A DNA stretch of 64,000 nt from Thermocrinis minervae (lineage in GTDB: Bacteria; Aquificota; Aquificia; Aquificales; Aquificaceae). Within the stretch, counting starts at the first letter, position 1, and every line of letters starts with the position of its first letter. Location: positions 710,750 to 774,749 of the forward strand of contig NZ_LT670846.1 of assembly GCF_900142435.1 (NCBI RefSeq), given 5' to 3'. The position numbers and the translations under genes were made by a program. Positions 9,637-19,781 of this stretch are shown in pieces. The notes below the pieces were generated by a model that searched no databases, was not told the DNA's origin, and saw nothing but the letters and a program-made list of their open reading frames with translations.

Positions 9637-11027
9637 ACCTGCAAAAGTTCCTGGAGGGTGTAAAGGGAATAACCGCCAATTCAAAGGAAGTACAGGAAGG
9701 TTACGTATTTGTTGCCATAAAGGGTACTAGCAAGGATGGCCATGACTTTGTCCAAGAAGCCCTCCAGAGGGGAGCAAAATGGGTCTTTGTAGAGAGAGAC
9801 CTAGGGTTAGAATCTAACAGGATAATAAAGGTAGAAAACACACGCAAGGTGCTGGGGGAGCTCTCTGACCTCTTCTATGGCCAGCCTTCCAAAAAGTTAA
9901 AGGTTATAGGTATAACGGGGACCAACGGGAAGAGTACGAGTACACACCTTATAGAGCATATACTGAACGCAGGTGGCATAAAGACGGGTCTTATAGGTAC
10001 CCTCTACTACAGACTGGGTAATAAGGTCTACCTTGAGGAAGGAAGGACCACACCAGATCCTGTCCTATGGCATAAAACTCTAAGCGAGATGCTTTTAGAT
10101 GGAGCCAAGGCCGTATCCTGTGAGGTTTCTTCTCATGCCCTTGACCAGTACAGAGTGTGGGGAACCACCTTTGAGATAGTAGGATTTACCAACCTGTCCC
10201 AGGACCATCTTGACTACCATGGGACCATGGAAGAGTACTTTAGAGCAAAGCTAAGACTTTTCACCGAATACCCGTACAGGTATGCCATAGTAAACGCGGA
10301 TGATCCTTATGGTCAAAGGATCCTGAAAGAAGGAAAGGGGCCTTTCATCACCTACGGTAAGAAGGCAGATCTTAGGATAGTAGATTTCTATACAGGGCTC
10401 GATGGTTCAAGGCTAGTAGTAGAGTGGGAAGGGAGAAGGTACGAGTTTTATTCAAACCTCGTGGGTAACTTCCAAGCTTACAACCTCTCGTTGGGTATCC
10501 TCGTAGGTTTCCTCGTGGGCCTTTCCTACGAGGACATAAAAAAAGGTGTAAATAACGTGTACGTTCCTGGAAGGTTTGAGACTTACAAGGGTAAGGGTTT
10601 TCTAGTGGTGGTAGATTACGCTCACACGCCAGATGCTTTGAGGAATGTTCTGCTTACGGCCAGGGCTATAGCTAAGGGTAGGCTCATGGTCCTCTTCGGA
10701 GCTGGTGGAAACAGGGACAGGAGTAAAAGACCCCTCATGGGCAAGGTAGCTGAAGAGCTTGCCGATAAGATATTCTTAACCTCCGACAACCCGAGGTATG
10801 AGGAACCCATGGACATAATAGAAGACATCCTTTCAGGTATAGAGGACAGAACAAAGGTGGTAGTAGAGCCAGACAGGAGGATGGCCATAGAGCTTGCCAT
10901 AAAGGAGTGCAGAGAGGGAGACGTGTTGGTTATAGCAGGTAAGGGACACGAAAGCTACCAAGAGATAAAGGGCGTTAGGTATCCCTTCAAGGATTCACAA
11001 GTGGTGAAGGAGGTCCTCAATGTGTGA
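9633..11027 (+). CDS. murE: UDP-N-acetylmuramoyl-tripeptide synthetase
   Basis: A 464-residue Mur ligase. The ATP-binding loop is GITGTNGKSTST, the carbamoylated-lysine region is EYFRAKLRLF, and the amino-acid-recognition motif DNPRYEEP marks the meso-diaminopimelate-specific type. It adds meso-DAP to UDP-MurNAc-L-Ala-D-Glu in cytoplasmic peptidoglycan synthesis. The start overlaps the DHQ synthase stop (ATGA) and the 3' end overlaps the next small gene by 8 nt. It is slightly shorter than the usual 480-500 residues, but all three Mur domains are represented. Confidence 0.95.
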   Translation: MNLQKFLEGVKGITANSKEVQEGYVFVAIKGTSKDGHDFVQEALQRGAKWVFVERDLGLESNRIIKVENTRKVLGELSDLFYGQPSKKLKVIGITGTNGKSTSTHLIEHILNAGGIKTGLIGTLYYRLGNKVYLEEGRTTPDPVLWHKTLSEMLLDGAKAVSCEVSSHALDQYRVWGTTFEIVGFTNLSQDHLDYHGTMEEYFRAKLRLFTEYPYRYAIVNADDPYGQRILKEGKGPFITYGKKADLRIVDFYTGLDGSRLVVEWEGRRYEFYSNLVGNFQAYNLSLGILVGFLVGLSYEDIKKGVNNVYVPGRFETYKGKGFLVVVDYAHTPDALRNVLLTARAIAKGRLMVLFGAGGNRDRSKRPLMGKVAEELADKIFLTSDNPRYEEPMDIIEDILSGIEDRTKVVVEPDRRMAIELAIKECREGDVLVIAGKGHESYQEIKGVRYPFKDSQVVKEVLNV

Positions 11028-11280
11028 TTTTGACTCCCTCCTGTACCAGCTCAAAAACGAGCTTTTAAACATTTACAAGGAGGCTGAGGTACCACAACCA
11101 AGGATCAAGATAACCTCTCTGTCCAGCGGAAAGTTATGTGGCCTTGCCAACCTAGCCAAACTGATACTCTACCTTGAGCGGGAAGGTTACATCACTGTCA
11201 CAAACAAGGATGACAGCTACCAGAACTGGGAAATACAGATAGAGGCAGGCATTCTGGACCTTCTTTTTGGATATTCCTAA
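11020..11280 (+). CDS. Small conserved-looking protein of unknown function
   Basis: An 86-residue cytoplasmic protein without signal or membrane segment. It is predicted mainly helical, with a C-terminal beta-like end (GYITVTNKDD, WEIQIEAGILDLLFGYS). The start ATG overlaps the murE 3' end by 8 nt and has GAAGGAGG about 8 nt upstream, which supports real translation. I do not recognise a family. It ends 18 nt before metK and its last codons border the metK -10 element. Confidence 0.7.
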   Translation: MCDFDSLLYQLKNELLNIYKEAEVPQPRIKITSLSSGKLCGLANLAKLILYLEREGYITVTNKDDSYQNWEIQIEAGILDLLFGYS

Positions 11281-11285
11281 GAATG

Positions 11286-11291
11286 TATAAT
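11286..11291 (+). promoter_or_regulatory. -10 element of metK, predicted leaderless
   Basis: A perfect TATAAT lies with exactly 7 nt between it and the metK ATG (11299). Transcription would therefore begin at or within a base of the start codon. No Shine-Dalgarno sequence is present. A -35 is not obvious. Confidence 0.55.
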
Positions 11292-11298
11292 CATAAAC

Positions 11299-12429
11299 AT
11301 GGAATGCATAAAGATGGCAGAATCTCCCACGGAGGGTCATCCCGATAAGCTGGCGGACCTAATAGCAGATGCCTTGCTTGACGAGTTCATAAGGAAGGAT
11401 CCATACAGCAGAGTGTCCCTGGAGGTCTCCATAATAGCGGGTATGACCTTCGTAGCTGGGCATGTCTCCACAGAGTCCTACGTAGATATACCAGGTACAG
11501 TCAGAAGCTGTATAAAGGAGGTGGGATACAACAGGCCAGAGTATGGCTTTGATGCCGATAGCTCTGCCGTCATAGTCTCCATAGAGGAGCAGAGTCCCGA
11601 GATAGTGCTAGGACTTTCTTCAGAAGGTGCAGGGGACACGGCCATAGTTGTTGGGTATGCGTGCGATGAAACCAAAGAACTGATGCCCTTACCTATAAGC
11701 CTGGCACACAAGCTATCAAAGAAGATAGCGGACTTAAGAAAGTTTGGAAGGTCCAACTTTTTAAGACCCGATGGAAAGGTTCTCATCACATGCGTTTACG
11801 AGGACGGAGTACCTTCTTACGTCAAGGACGTGGTGGTTTTCTGCCAGCATGATCCTGACATATCTGTGGAAAGGCTTAGGGAGTTCATAGTAGAGGAAGC
11901 TATCAAAAAAGTCATACCAAGTCAGTACATAAGGGCCAACACCCGTTATCTTGTTAACCCATCAGGAAGGTTTGTGATGGGTGGACCTGCTGCCGACGTA
12001 GGACAGACAGGAAGGAAGATAGTTTCGGATGCTTACGGTGATGTAGCCTATTCGGGTGGCAGTGCCTTCTCTGGGAAAGACCCTTCCAAGACGGACAGAT
12101 CCGCCTCCTACATGGCCAGGTGTATGGCAAAACATGTAGTAGCAAGCGGTCTGGCCAAGAGGTGCCTAGTACAAATAGCTTATGCCTTTGGAGTTCCAGA
12201 ACCTATAGCCTTTGACGTAGAGACCTTCAACACCGAGAGGATACCCAAGGAAAGGATAAAGGAGATTCTAAGAAGCGTGTTCCCTCTAACACCCAAAGGA
12301 ATAATAGACTTTTTAAAGCTTAGGAATCCCATCTACAAGAAGACGGCTGTATATGGACACTTTGGTAAAGAGGAGCTACCCTGGGAGCACCTTACAAAGC
12401 TAGAAGAGATACTACAGAAGGTAAGTTAA
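11299..12429 (+). CDS. metK: S-adenosylmethionine synthetase
   Basis: A 376-residue MetK, normal length. It forms SAM from methionine and ATP. Motifs are TEGHPDKLAD (ATP/methionine site), GAGDTAIVVGYA and the glycine-rich phosphate loop GGSAFSGKDPSKTDRSASY. The ATG at 11299 has no Shine-Dalgarno; a perfect TATAAT 7 nt upstream suggests a leaderless mRNA. A later ATG (11314) is possible but would trim the first strand. The gene faces tRNA-Ser, tkt and metE. With metE on the other strand, the methyl cycle is represented here. Confidence 0.97.
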   Translation: MECIKMAESPTEGHPDKLADLIADALLDEFIRKDPYSRVSLEVSIIAGMTFVAGHVSTESYVDIPGTVRSCIKEVGYNRPEYGFDADSSAVIVSIEEQSPEIVLGLSSEGAGDTAIVVGYACDETKELMPLPISLAHKLSKKIADLRKFGRSNFLRPDGKVLITCVYEDGVPSYVKDVVVFCQHDPDISVERLREFIVEEAIKKVIPSQYIRANTRYLVNPSGRFVMGGPAADVGQTGRKIVSDAYGDVAYSGGSAFSGKDPSKTDRSASYMARCMAKHVVASGLAKRCLVQIAYAFGVPEPIAFDVETFNTERIPKERIKEILRSVFPLTPKGIIDFLKLRNPIYKKTAVYGHFGKEELPWEHLTKLEEILQKVS

Positions 12430-12434
12430 GCTTA

Positions 12435-12524
12435 CGGAGAGGGCGGGATTCGAACCCGCGGTAGGGCTGTTAACCCTACACAGCATTTCCAGTGCTGCGC
12501 CTTCGACCACTCGGCCACCTCTCC
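12435..12524 (-). tRNA. tRNA-Ser (GGA anticodon)
   Basis: Read on the minus strand, the acceptor stem GGAGAGG pairs with CCTCTCC. The anticodon arm is CAGCA-CTGGAAA-TGCTG with anticodon GGA (decodes UCC/UCU). A long class II variable arm (GTAGGG paired with CCCTAC) confirms serine, and the T-arm is GCGGG-TTCGAAT-CCCGC. The discriminator base is G at 12435. The 3' CCA is not encoded (TAA follows), so CCA must be added enzymatically. It lies 11 nt downstream of tkt on the same strand and could be released from the metE-tkt transcript; a TTATAT-like -10 also precedes it. Confidence 0.97.
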
Positions 12525-12535
12525 TTATATAACTA

Positions 12536-14506
12536 TTATTTTATCCAACTTTGAACCGAGTTCACTATGTTCTGCTCGGTGAAGCCAAAGTACTCCATGA
12601 GCACATCACCCGGTGCAGACTTGCCGAAGGTCTCCATGGAGATGATAAGGCCATCCTCACCCACGTACTTATGCCAGCACATACCTCTAGCTGCCTCTAT
12701 AGCTACCTTCTTTACACCCTTCGGAAGGATTTGATCTTTGTACTCTTTAGGTTGGAGTTCAAAGACTTCAAAGCTCACCATGTTAACGACCCTTGCCTTT
12801 ATCCCCATGGAGGTCAACCTCTCCCACGCTTTCAGGGTGGGATGTACTTCTGAACCGCTGGCTATAAGGATTACCTGAGGGTCCTCGGAGTCTGCTAAGA
12901 TGTAAGCCCCCTTGAGCACTCCACTAGGATGGGCATACCTAGTTCTGTCTATGAGAGGGAGTTTCTGCCTTGTGAGTATGAGAGCTGTAGGTCCATCCTT
13001 TCTGCTTAATGCTAGTCTATAAGCATAGATGACCTCATTGGCGTCTGCCGGTCTTATCACCCATAGGTTGGGTATAAGCCTGAGGGAGGATATGTGCTCC
13101 ACGGGCTGATGGGTAGGACCATCTTCGCCAAGGCCTATGGAATCATGGGTGAATATGTAGATAACCTGCAGCTGGGACATGGCTGCCATCCTTATGGAGG
13201 GCCTCATGTAGTCCGAGAAGACTAGGAAAGTTCCACCAAAGGGGAGTATACCACCGTGGTAAGCCATGCCGTTTAGGATGGTACCCATGGCGTGCTCTCT
13301 CACGCCAAAGTGAATGTTTCTACCTGTAGGGTTCTCATGTGAGAAGGCTTTCGAATCCTTTATGTGTGCTCCTGTGGATTCGGTAAGGTCTGCAGAACCG
13401 CCTACCATAGTGGGATTGTGTTTGGCTATGAAGTTCAACACTCTGTGACTTGCTTGCCTTGTGGCAAGTGGCTCTTTAAAAGGTTCCATGCTGTCCAAAG
13501 GGTCAATCCATTCCTTGTTTAGAGCTTTCAGGAGTTCCTTGGCTAACTCAGGATAGGCTTCTTGATACCTTTTGAAGGTTTGCTCCCACTCAGACTGAAG
13601 CCTTTTGCCTTTTTCTATCTTCTCCTGCCTGTAGGAGTAGACTTCCTGAGGAACATAAAACTCTTCTTCTGGCCACCCAAAGCGTCTTTTGGTCTCAAGG
13701 ACGACCTCCTTACCCAACGGTGCACCGTGAGCGGAAGCATCATCCTCCTTGGGGCTACCGTACGCTAGATGAGTCCTTACAGATATAAAGGCTGGCTTTT
13801 GTCCTTGCTCTATGGCCTTACGTATAGCCTTCTCCAAAAGATCTAGGTTGTATCCGTCTTCTACCTCATCCACGTACCAACCGAAGGCTTCAAACCTCTT
13901 GAGCACGTCCTCGGACCAGGCCAAAGATGTAGGACCATCTATGGAAACCCTGTTGTTGTCCCATATTACTATGAGTTTATTCAACCTCCAGTGGCCAGCT
14001 AGCTCACCTACTTCGCAGGAAACTCCTTCCATCAAGTCTCCGTCACTAACTAAGGCAAAGGTGTAGTGATCTATTATAGGGAAGCCTTCTCTGTTGAAGT
14101 AAGAGGAGAGATACCTTTCGGCCAGAGCCATACCTACCGCGTTTCCTATACCTTGACCCAAGGGTCCTGTAGTGGCTTCCACACCAGGCGTTAGAAAGCT
14201 CTCTGGATGACCAGGCGTTATGCTGTTTAACTGCCTGAAGGCCTTAAGGTCATCCAAGCTCACATCATAACCCATCACGAAGAGAAGAGAATAGAGCATG
14301 GCGCTGGCATGACCGGCAGACAGAACAAACCTATCCCTGTTTAACCACTTAGGATCTTTTGGGTTGAACCTCATAAACCGGTCGTATATGAGGTAGGCTA
14401 TGTGGGAGGCACCAAGGGGCATACCAGGGTGGCCAGACTTGGCCTTTTCTACCATGTCAACGCTTAAAAACCTTATGGTGTTTATAAGAAGCTCATCCCT
14501 GCTCAT
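12536..14506 (-). CDS. tkt: Transketolase
   Basis: A 656-residue full-length transketolase. It has the N-terminal TPP domain ([33 protein letters not shown]), a pyrimidine-binding middle domain ([14 protein letters not shown]) and a C-terminal domain. It transfers two-carbon ketol units between sugar phosphates, supplying ribose-5-P and erythrose-4-P. The start ATG overlaps the metE stop (ATGA), so the two genes are cotranslated; I know of no direct metabolic link between them. Downstream is tRNA-Ser. Confidence 0.97.
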   Translation of the reverse strand: MSRDELLINTIRFLSVDMVEKAKSGHPGMPLGASHIAYLIYDRFMRFNPKDPKWLNRDRFVLSAGHASAMLYSLLFVMGYDVSLDDLKAFRQLNSITPGHPESFLTPGVEATTGPLGQGIGNAVGMALAERYLSSYFNREGFPIIDHYTFALVSDGDLMEGVSCEVGELAGHWRLNKLIVIWDNNRVSIDGPTSLAWSEDVLKRFEAFGWYVDEVEDGYNLDLLEKAIRKAIEQGQKPAFISVRTHLAYGSPKEDDASAHGAPLGKEVVLETKRRFGWPEEEFYVPQEVYSYRQEKIEKGKRLQSEWEQTFKRYQEAYPELAKELLKALNKEWIDPLDSMEPFKEPLATRQASHRVLNFIAKHNPTMVGGSADLTESTGAHIKDSKAFSHENPTGRNIHFGVREHAMGTILNGMAYHGGILPFGGTFLVFSDYMRPSIRMAAMSQLQVIYIFTHDSIGLGEDGPTHQPVEHISSLRLIPNLWVIRPADANEVIYAYRLALSRKDGPTALILTRQKLPLIDRTRYAHPSGVLKGAYILADSEDPQVILIASGSEVHPTLKAWERLTSMGIKARVVNMVSFEVFELQPKEYKDQILPKGVKKVAIEAARGMCWHKYVGEDGLIISMETFGKSAPGDVLMEYFGFTEQNIVNSVQSWIK

Positions 14507-16776
14507 GCCTTTACAAGCTCCTCCCTTAAGTCTTTAGCCACCTTTACCATGTTCTTAAGGGCTGGGATGACCTCTTCCCATCTTCTTGTCTTGAGACCAC
14601 AGTCTGGGTTGACCCACAGGAGTTCTTTATCCAGTACCCGCATAGCCCTCTCTAAGATGGTCCTTATCTCCTCTTCTGATGGTATAGCAGGTGAGTGTAT
14701 GTCGTAGACGCCTATACCTATCTGCCTGTCCCACTCTTTAAACTCTTCAAAGGCCTTTATTATCTCGCCCTTGCTCCTGGAAGCCTCTATGGATATAACG
14801 TCAAAGTCCATTTGGTAAATGTAAGGGACTATCTCATTAAACTCTGAGTAGCACATATGGGTGTGGATCTGGGTCTCGGGCTTTGCCCTGGAGCACAGTC
14901 TGAAGGCCTTTATGGCCCAGTCAAAGTACTCTTCCCAATGTTTCCTCTTTATGGGCGCGCCTTCCCTGAAGGCAGGTTCATCTATCTGTATTACCTTTAT
15001 ACCTGCTTCCTCCAGATCCTTCACCTCGTCGAGCAAGGCAAGAGCTATCTGGTATGCTATCTCCTTCTTGGGAACGTCTTCCCTGTAGTAACTCCAGGTG
15101 AGTATAGTTACGGGACCTGTAAGCATGCCCTTTACAGGTTTTTCTGTCAAGGACTGAGCGTAGGTTATCTCCTCCAAGGTCATAGGTTTTGGCCTTGCTA
15201 CGTCTCCGTAAATGATAGGGGGTCTGTATACCCTTGAACCGTAAGAGAGGACCCATCCGTGTTTAGTGGTGGCGATACCTTCTAGTTTTTCTGCGAAGAA
15301 CTCTACCATGTCTGTCCTTTCGAACTCTCCATGGACTAACACATCAAGCCCTATCTCTTCCTGAATCTTGATGACGTGCTGTATTTGTTCCCTTATGAAC
15401 TTCTTGTACTCCTCTTCGGAGATCTTCCCGTTCCTGTATGCTGTACGCATGCTCCTGACTTCCTGCGTCTGCGGGAAGGATCCGATGGTTGTGGTAGGGA
15501 AGAGTGGTAAGTTTAGTATCTGCCTTTGGATTTTTACCCTCTCCTTGTAGGGAAGATCCCTCTGAAAGTCCTTATCTGTGAGAGAGGCTAGCCTTCTTTG
15601 TACTTCCTCGGACCTACCGAAAGCTTGTGACAGAAGGGCATCTATGTCTTCCACTTCCTTAAGGGCCTGTTCTTCACCCAGGAAGGCCTCCTTTAGTACC
15701 TTGAGCTCTCTGAGTTTTTCCTTTGCGAAGGATAGCCTTTCTTTTAGACCCTCTGGAAGTGCATCTTCGGGTTCTATGGTTACAGGCAGATGAAAGAGAG
15801 GGCAAGAGTTGGATATGACTAGCTCCTGGGACAGCTTTGAGAGGTCTTCAAGGAGTTTTAGCTTATCCTTAAGGTTTGTCCTCCAGACTTGCCTTCCGTT
15901 AACTACACCGGCTATAAGCGCTTTATCCTTTGGAAAACCTTCCTTCATAAGGTTTTGCAGGTTCTCCGAGTTGGAAACAAGGTCAAAACCCAGCGCTCTG
16001 ACGGGCAAAGACACGTATCTTTTGTAATCAGACACGCTGTCGTAGTAGGTGATAAGGTAAACGTCAAGGATACCCTGCAAGGATCTGTATGTCTCCTCTA
16101 CTATGTCCCATTCCCAACCATCCAGTTCAAACACTAGAGCTGGGTCTTCAAGGATGACAGTGTGAGCCCCTGCCAACTTTAGAGACTCAAAAAGCTCCCT
16201 GTAGACCCTAATAAGGGAGGGAAGATACTTCTCGTAGTCCTCTCTTTTGCTTAACTTGTCCATCTCGTACATGGGTAAAGGTCCTTCCACACGCATGTAT
16301 GCCTTAGAGAGCTTTAGGAAAGTGAAGGGAGCTATAAGCCTTGGGATCGGGTCAAAGCCTTTACCCTTTAGGAATGTATACCACCTTAGGGGTAGGTTTT
16401 CCAATATCTGGAACTCTTTACCTTCAAGCTCTGGTACGAGATAGTGGTAGTTGGTGTTAAAGTACTTGGTCATTTCAAGGGCACTTTTGCCCCTGGCCAT
16501 CTCAAAGTAAGTAGACAGTCCCGAGTACTGACCGAACCTTGAGGGGATGTTGCCCACGGTCACGGCCATGTCCAGCATAAAGTCGTAGAGAGACATCTCA
16601 CCCGATGGATATAGATCCACGTACTTGGAGTAAAGTCCTGCCCTCCACAGTTCTAAGTTTTCTATACCCTTGGTTAAATCCTCCTCGGTCATGGCTCCTT
16701 TCCAAAAGTTCTCTAGTAGGCTTTTAAACTCCCTTTTCTCTCCAAGCTTTGGAAAACCATAGGCAAGGGTCTTCAT
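14503..16776 (-). CDS. metE: Cobalamin-independent methionine synthase
   Basis: A 757-residue MetE with two (beta/alpha)8 barrels. It transfers the methyl of 5-methyltetrahydropteroyl-triglutamate to homocysteine. The C-terminal catalytic barrel starts near [12 protein letters not shown] and carries zinc ligands in [10 protein letters not shown] and NPDCGLKTR. The ATG has a GGAGG site 9 nt upstream and a perfect TATAAT about 32 nt upstream (16808-16813), so it has a normal leader, unlike metK. Downstream overlap with tkt is 4 nt. Being B12-independent, it fits an organism that need not make cobalamin for methionine. Confidence 0.97.
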   Translation of the reverse strand: MKTLAYGFPKLGEKREFKSLLENFWKGAMTEEDLTKGIENLELWRAGLYSKYVDLYPSGEMSLYDFMLDMAVTVGNIPSRFGQYSGLSTYFEMARGKSALEMTKYFNTNYHYLVPELEGKEFQILENLPLRWYTFLKGKGFDPIPRLIAPFTFLKLSKAYMRVEGPLPMYEMDKLSKREDYEKYLPSLIRVYRELFESLKLAGAHTVILEDPALVFELDGWEWDIVEETYRSLQGILDVYLITYYDSVSDYKRYVSLPVRALGFDLVSNSENLQNLMKEGFPKDKALIAGVVNGRQVWRTNLKDKLKLLEDLSKLSQELVISNSCPLFHLPVTIEPEDALPEGLKERLSFAKEKLRELKVLKEAFLGEEQALKEVEDIDALLSQAFGRSEEVQRRLASLTDKDFQRDLPYKERVKIQRQILNLPLFPTTTIGSFPQTQEVRSMRTAYRNGKISEEEYKKFIREQIQHVIKIQEEIGLDVLVHGEFERTDMVEFFAEKLEGIATTKHGWVLSYGSRVYRPPIIYGDVARPKPMTLEEITYAQSLTEKPVKGMLTGPVTILTWSYYREDVPKKEIAYQIALALLDEVKDLEEAGIKVIQIDEPAFREGAPIKRKHWEEYFDWAIKAFRLCSRAKPETQIHTHMCYSEFNEIVPYIYQMDFDVISIEASRSKGEIIKAFEEFKEWDRQIGIGVYDIHSPAIPSEEEIRTILERAMRVLDKELLWVNPDCGLKTRRWEEVIPALKNMVKVAKDLREELVKA

Positions 16777-16795
16777 AACAAACCTCCAGGCTAGG

Positions 16796-16813
16796 GTTAG
16801 ACTAACAATTATA
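16796..16813 (-). promoter_or_regulatory. metE promoter -10 with adjacent inverted repeat
   Basis: On the minus strand a perfect TATAAT (16808-16813) is followed after one base by the dyad GTTAGTCTAAC (16796-16806), near the expected start point. The element overlaps the stop codon of the upstream gene. An operator role for the dyad is inferred from position only. Confidence 0.45.
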
Positions 16814-17330
16814 ACCTTTGGTACTCTTCAAGAGAAAGCCACTTGCCCAAAGCTCTTGAGTATACCCACTCAACCCTTTCAATCCTTAGTCCCCTTAGCT
16901 TTTTGTATTCCTCAAAGTTTTCCAAGAAGCTCTTCATGTGCTCCTCAGAGTCGAAGAAGAGGATAATACTACCAGACTTTAACGCCGCAAAGGCATGATC
17001 CTCTCTTATGAAGGCAGAACACACAGCACATCTACACCCTTTGGGAAGGGGTGGGGGTTCCAACCTCATCCGTCTTAAGGAGTAATAAGCTACCAATAGG
17101 GTGAGGGAAAACCCAAGGGAGTCCCATACGAAAGAGAAACCCAAAGGAAAGAGCTTCATAAAAAAACCGAAGATAGAAACCATAAAGAAGGTAAGGGCTA
17201 TGCCTATTATCAAGATCACGTACCTTATGGCTACACCTTTGAGCATCAAACCTATGGCCAGAAACACTTCCACTATCTCAAAGACCCTTGAGGAGGCAAG
17301 TACTATAAGACCCTTTTCATCTATCTGCAT
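16809..17330 (-). CDS. Membrane protein with C-terminal NosL-like domain
   Basis: 173 residues. Residues 1-88 form about three membrane segments with a MauE/DoxX-like look. Residues 98-173 resemble NosL, a Cu(I)-binding lipoprotein of nitrous-oxide reductase maturation: C99/C101/C104 stand where NosL has Cxx[14 protein letters not shown] matches the FFDS motif, and [15 protein letters not shown] matches the end. The Met after the second Cys in NosL is replaced (AVCSAF). The domain is predicted extracytoplasmic or cytoplasmic depending on topology. It overlaps the small membrane protein upstream by 14 nt. A metal-handling role is inferred. Confidence 0.65.
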   Translation of the reverse strand: MQIDEKGLIVLASSRVFEIVEVFLAIGLMLKGVAIRYVILIIGIALTFFMVSIFGFFMKLFPLGFSFVWDSLGFSLTLLVAYYSLRRMRLEPPPLPKGCRCAVCSAFIREDHAFAALKSGSIILFFDSEEHMKSFLENFEEYKKLRGLRIERVEWVYSRALGKWLSLEEYQRL

Positions 17331-17523
17331 TTTTCTTGGGTACAGGAAAAGGTGGTTCGTTCCTTATGTTCTTAAGCATGTGTACAAAATGCTCTCTGTT
17401 CTTTTCCGAGAACATCATGCCTAAAAAACCTGCCATAAAACTAAACATCACCACAATCCATAGCAAAGCGCCCGTTAACCATAACTTTGTCTTATCCCTC
17501 ATGTTGATGTATAGCATAGACAT
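17317..17523 (-). CDS. Small single-span membrane protein
   Basis: 68 residues with one hydrophobic segment (LTGALLWIVVMFSFMAGFLGMMF) and a basic, proline-rich cytoplasmic tail. It overlaps the following NosL-domain gene by 14 nt. A start at the internal ATG (17502, MRDKTKLW) is also plausible and would remove seven residues. The family is not recognised. The overlap suggests it works with, or is inserted together with, the NosL-domain protein. Confidence 0.55.
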   Translation of the reverse strand: MSMLYINMRDKTKLWLTGALLWIVVMFSFMAGFLGMMFSEKNREHFVHMLKNIRNEPPFPVPKKNADR

Positions 17524-17545
17524 TCAAAAACACAAATACAAGGAT

Positions 17546-18376
17546 TTAGATCATGTATAAGTTAAAACATGACAAAAACCTAAGTCCAAAGTAAAAGTTC
17601 CAAAATCTAAACTCGTAAGTGTATATGGTTAGTCTGTAGTTTCCTTTGGAGACTATAGGTTCCTTAATGTTTGTCTGTTGGAAAACTCCTAGCACCTTGT
17701 CGTCTTTCTCCAGGACCATGAGGACCTTTTCTTTTGGCACGTTTGCTACGAGGAAGGATTCTTCCTTAATAGTAGAGTTGTTAAAGTAAAAGCCCTTCTT
17801 AGAGAAAACGTACACATCCACACGTCTGTCTGTGGTGGATGGAAAGGCTTCTTCTATAGCTTCCTCAGAGGGTTGACATACTTCCGAGTAGTAGACATTT
17901 CTCCTACTTCCAAGTATGAAGGAGTAAGAAGGAAAGTCCCACCCTAAGAAGGAAAAGATTATGGGCATGTCGGAGAGAAGTATGGAACATCTTCCGTACT
18001 CCAGAGAGTACAGGTCAGAAGGTGTCTTTCCTAAGAGTACCTTTGGAGCGTACTCAAAGGTCAGGTAGGAGAGGAGTTTAAAGGGGACAAAATCTTTGTA
18101 GCTTACACCCTTCTGGACATCCATATAAAAGTCTACACCTCTCTGCTGCAATATGGTCTTTAGCTTTTTTGGGTTTCCAAGGTGCCAGTTTTCATATGTT
18201 TTTACACCGGCCACAAAGCTGCATCTTTTGTAGTTCAGAAGTGGAGCCTCTGGGCTGGCTGAGTAATTTATCACTGGAAAGTATGCCACAGGAAGAGAAT
18301 GGTACAGAAGAAAGCCTGCTGTGTAAAGGCTCAGAAACCACCTAATAGCCTGCGGGTATAGCTTCCTCAATACCAC
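17546..18376 (-). CDS. Membrane-anchored protein of unknown function
   Basis: 276 residues with an N-terminal hydrophobic anchor (WFLSLYTAGFLLYHSLPVAYF) and a large, presumably periplasmic, mixed alpha/beta domain rich in aromatic residues. No catalytic motif is recognised. The start overlaps the end of the glycosyltransferase gene by 35 nt, so they are very likely one operon; a role in modifying or presenting the same surface glycan is possible but only inferred. A cysteine occurs in YKRCSF, another in GRCSIL. Confidence 0.6.
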   Translation of the reverse strand: MVLRKLYPQAIRWFLSLYTAGFLLYHSLPVAYFPVINYSASPEAPLLNYKRCSFVAGVKTYENWHLGNPKKLKTILQQRGVDFYMDVQKGVSYKDFVPFKLLSYLTFEYAPKVLLGKTPSDLYSLEYGRCSILLSDMPIIFSFLGWDFPSYSFILGSRRNVYYSEVCQPSEEAIEEAFPSTTDRRVDVYVFSKKGFYFNNSTIKEESFLVANVPKEKVLMVLEKDDKVLGVFQQTNIKEPIVSKGNYRLTIYTYEFRFWNFYFGLRFLSCFNLYMI

Positions 18377-19778
18377 CCCTGTAGTTCCTCAGCTTGTATA
18401 TGTAAAAGGTCTTTACTACCTTACCCCTCCAGACTACCGGAAGAGTCCTTTCCTCTATTATACCTTCAAAGGCCTTTAGGACCCTTCCATCCACAGGGGC
18501 CATGTCAACGAATATGGCATCTTTTCCTATGTATTCTTCCATACCCTTTCTCCAGAGATCATACTGGTTCATGCGCCTGCCCAGGTTTATGCAGTAAGTC
18601 CTTGGATTCCCTTTAACGTAAAAGGCAAGCTCTGCAGAGATTTGATACTGTGGTGAGAAGACAAGCTCCCTTCCCGTGTACATCTTGCTTACCTCCAGCC
18701 CTAAGGCTTTCCAGCCTATCCCCACCTTTACAGGATCATTCTCAGGTGGTAGTAGCCTAGTTAGACCAAGCTTGTCCAGGATTGGAGTAAAGTGGATCAG
18801 CACAAACAGGACACTAGAAAGAACATAGGAAGGAAGAATCCATCTGGTATTCCTTGCGATAAAGTAGGATGCTAGGATAAAGCCAGCAAAGTATGCAAAA
18901 CCAGTCCAGTTGGCCTCTACTCGTTTTTTAACAGCTAGAAGCATGAAGAAGACAAACACTGGGAAGGAATAGCTAAAGAAAAAGAAAAGCTTTTGATCCT
19001 TGTAAGCTTTTAACCAACCCCATAGCATGAAGAAAAATGGAATTAGGGACGTAAGCAGTGCCTGTCCACCAAGAAATTCCAATATGTTCTCCACGTTAAA
19101 GAGCCCAGAACCTTTTGTGGCAAGGGTAGACACATGTTTAAAGGACACGAATCCGTGGATGTAGTTCCAGTACAAAACGGGGCTGGACAACATAAAGGCT
19201 ACAGCTAGGGCAAGGTATGGCCTTGAGTCCCTCAGGATGTGCTTTTTTACAAAGTATGCGTACAGCAAAGAGCACGGCAAAAGGAATACAGCCGTATACT
19301 TACTCAAGAAGGTAAGGCCTGAGGTAAGGCCTACCAAAAGCCAGAGGAAAGTGGTATTCTTCTCAAAAGCAAAGTACAAGATGATAACAGACAAGCTCCA
19401 GAAGAAGATAAAGGGCGCGTCTGTGGTCATGAGTATGGAGTTGATAGAAAGGCCAACGCTGAGTTGGGGGAGGGTCGAGGCTACTATAGCAGTCTTTTCG
19501 TCATAGAGCTTTCGGATAAACCTGTAGGTGAGTATGGAAAGTAAGAAGGAAAACATCACTGGCCAGATCCTGACAGCCAGCTCTGTGTTACCCAAAAGCT
19601 TTGTACTTAGAAAGTTAAGGTAGGCTACCATAGGGGGTTTGGAGTAGTAGCTAAGGTCCAAATGTCTTGACCAGTCCCAGTATTGAGCTTCTTCTGGAGT
19701 TAGATCAAGAGGATAGTAAAGGATGTAAAGCAGGCGAAAGACGAGCAATGAAAGGTTAAAAAGGAGAACAAAGAGCAT
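18342..19778 (-). CDS. ArnT/PMT-type membrane glycosyltransferase
   Basis: 478 residues with about 10-11 membrane segments and a C-terminal soluble domain. The N-terminal loop has the PMT_2/ArnT signature: an acidic pair in LTPEEAQYWDWSRHLDL, followed by YYSKPPMVAYL. Such enzymes use polyprenyl-phosphate sugars and act on the periplasmic side on lipid A, protein or glycan. The acceptor cannot be told from sequence. The gene starts 3 nt after the preceding MBL-fold gene and overlaps the unknown anchored protein. Confidence 0.85.
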   Translation of the reverse strand: MLFVLLFNLSLLVFRLLYILYYPLDLTPEEAQYWDWSRHLDLSYYSKPPMVAYLNFLSTKLLGNTELAVRIWPVMFSFLLSILTYRFIRKLYDEKTAIVASTLPQLSVGLSINSILMTTDAPFIFFWSLSVIILYFAFEKNTTFLWLLVGLTSGLTFLSKYTAVFLLPCSLLYAYFVKKHILRDSRPYLALAVAFMLSSPVLYWNYIHGFVSFKHVSTLATKGSGLFNVENILEFLGGQALLTSLIPFFFMLWGWLKAYKDQKLFFFFSYSFPVFVFFMLLAVKKRVEANWTGFAYFAGFILASYFIARNTRWILPSYVLSSVLFVLIHFTPILDKLGLTRLLPPENDPVKVGIGWKALGLEVSKMYTGRELVFSPQYQISAELAFYVKGNPRTYCINLGRRMNQYDLWRKGMEEYIGKDAIFVDMAPVDGRVLKAFEGIIEERTLPVVWRGKVVKTFYIYKLRNYRGGIEEAIPAGY

Positions 19779-19781
19779 AGT

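Noticed and set aside
12525-12535. A second RNA gene or terminator between tkt and tRNA-Ser
   Set aside because: Only 11 AT-rich bases are available; they may hold a weak -10 but no hairpin.
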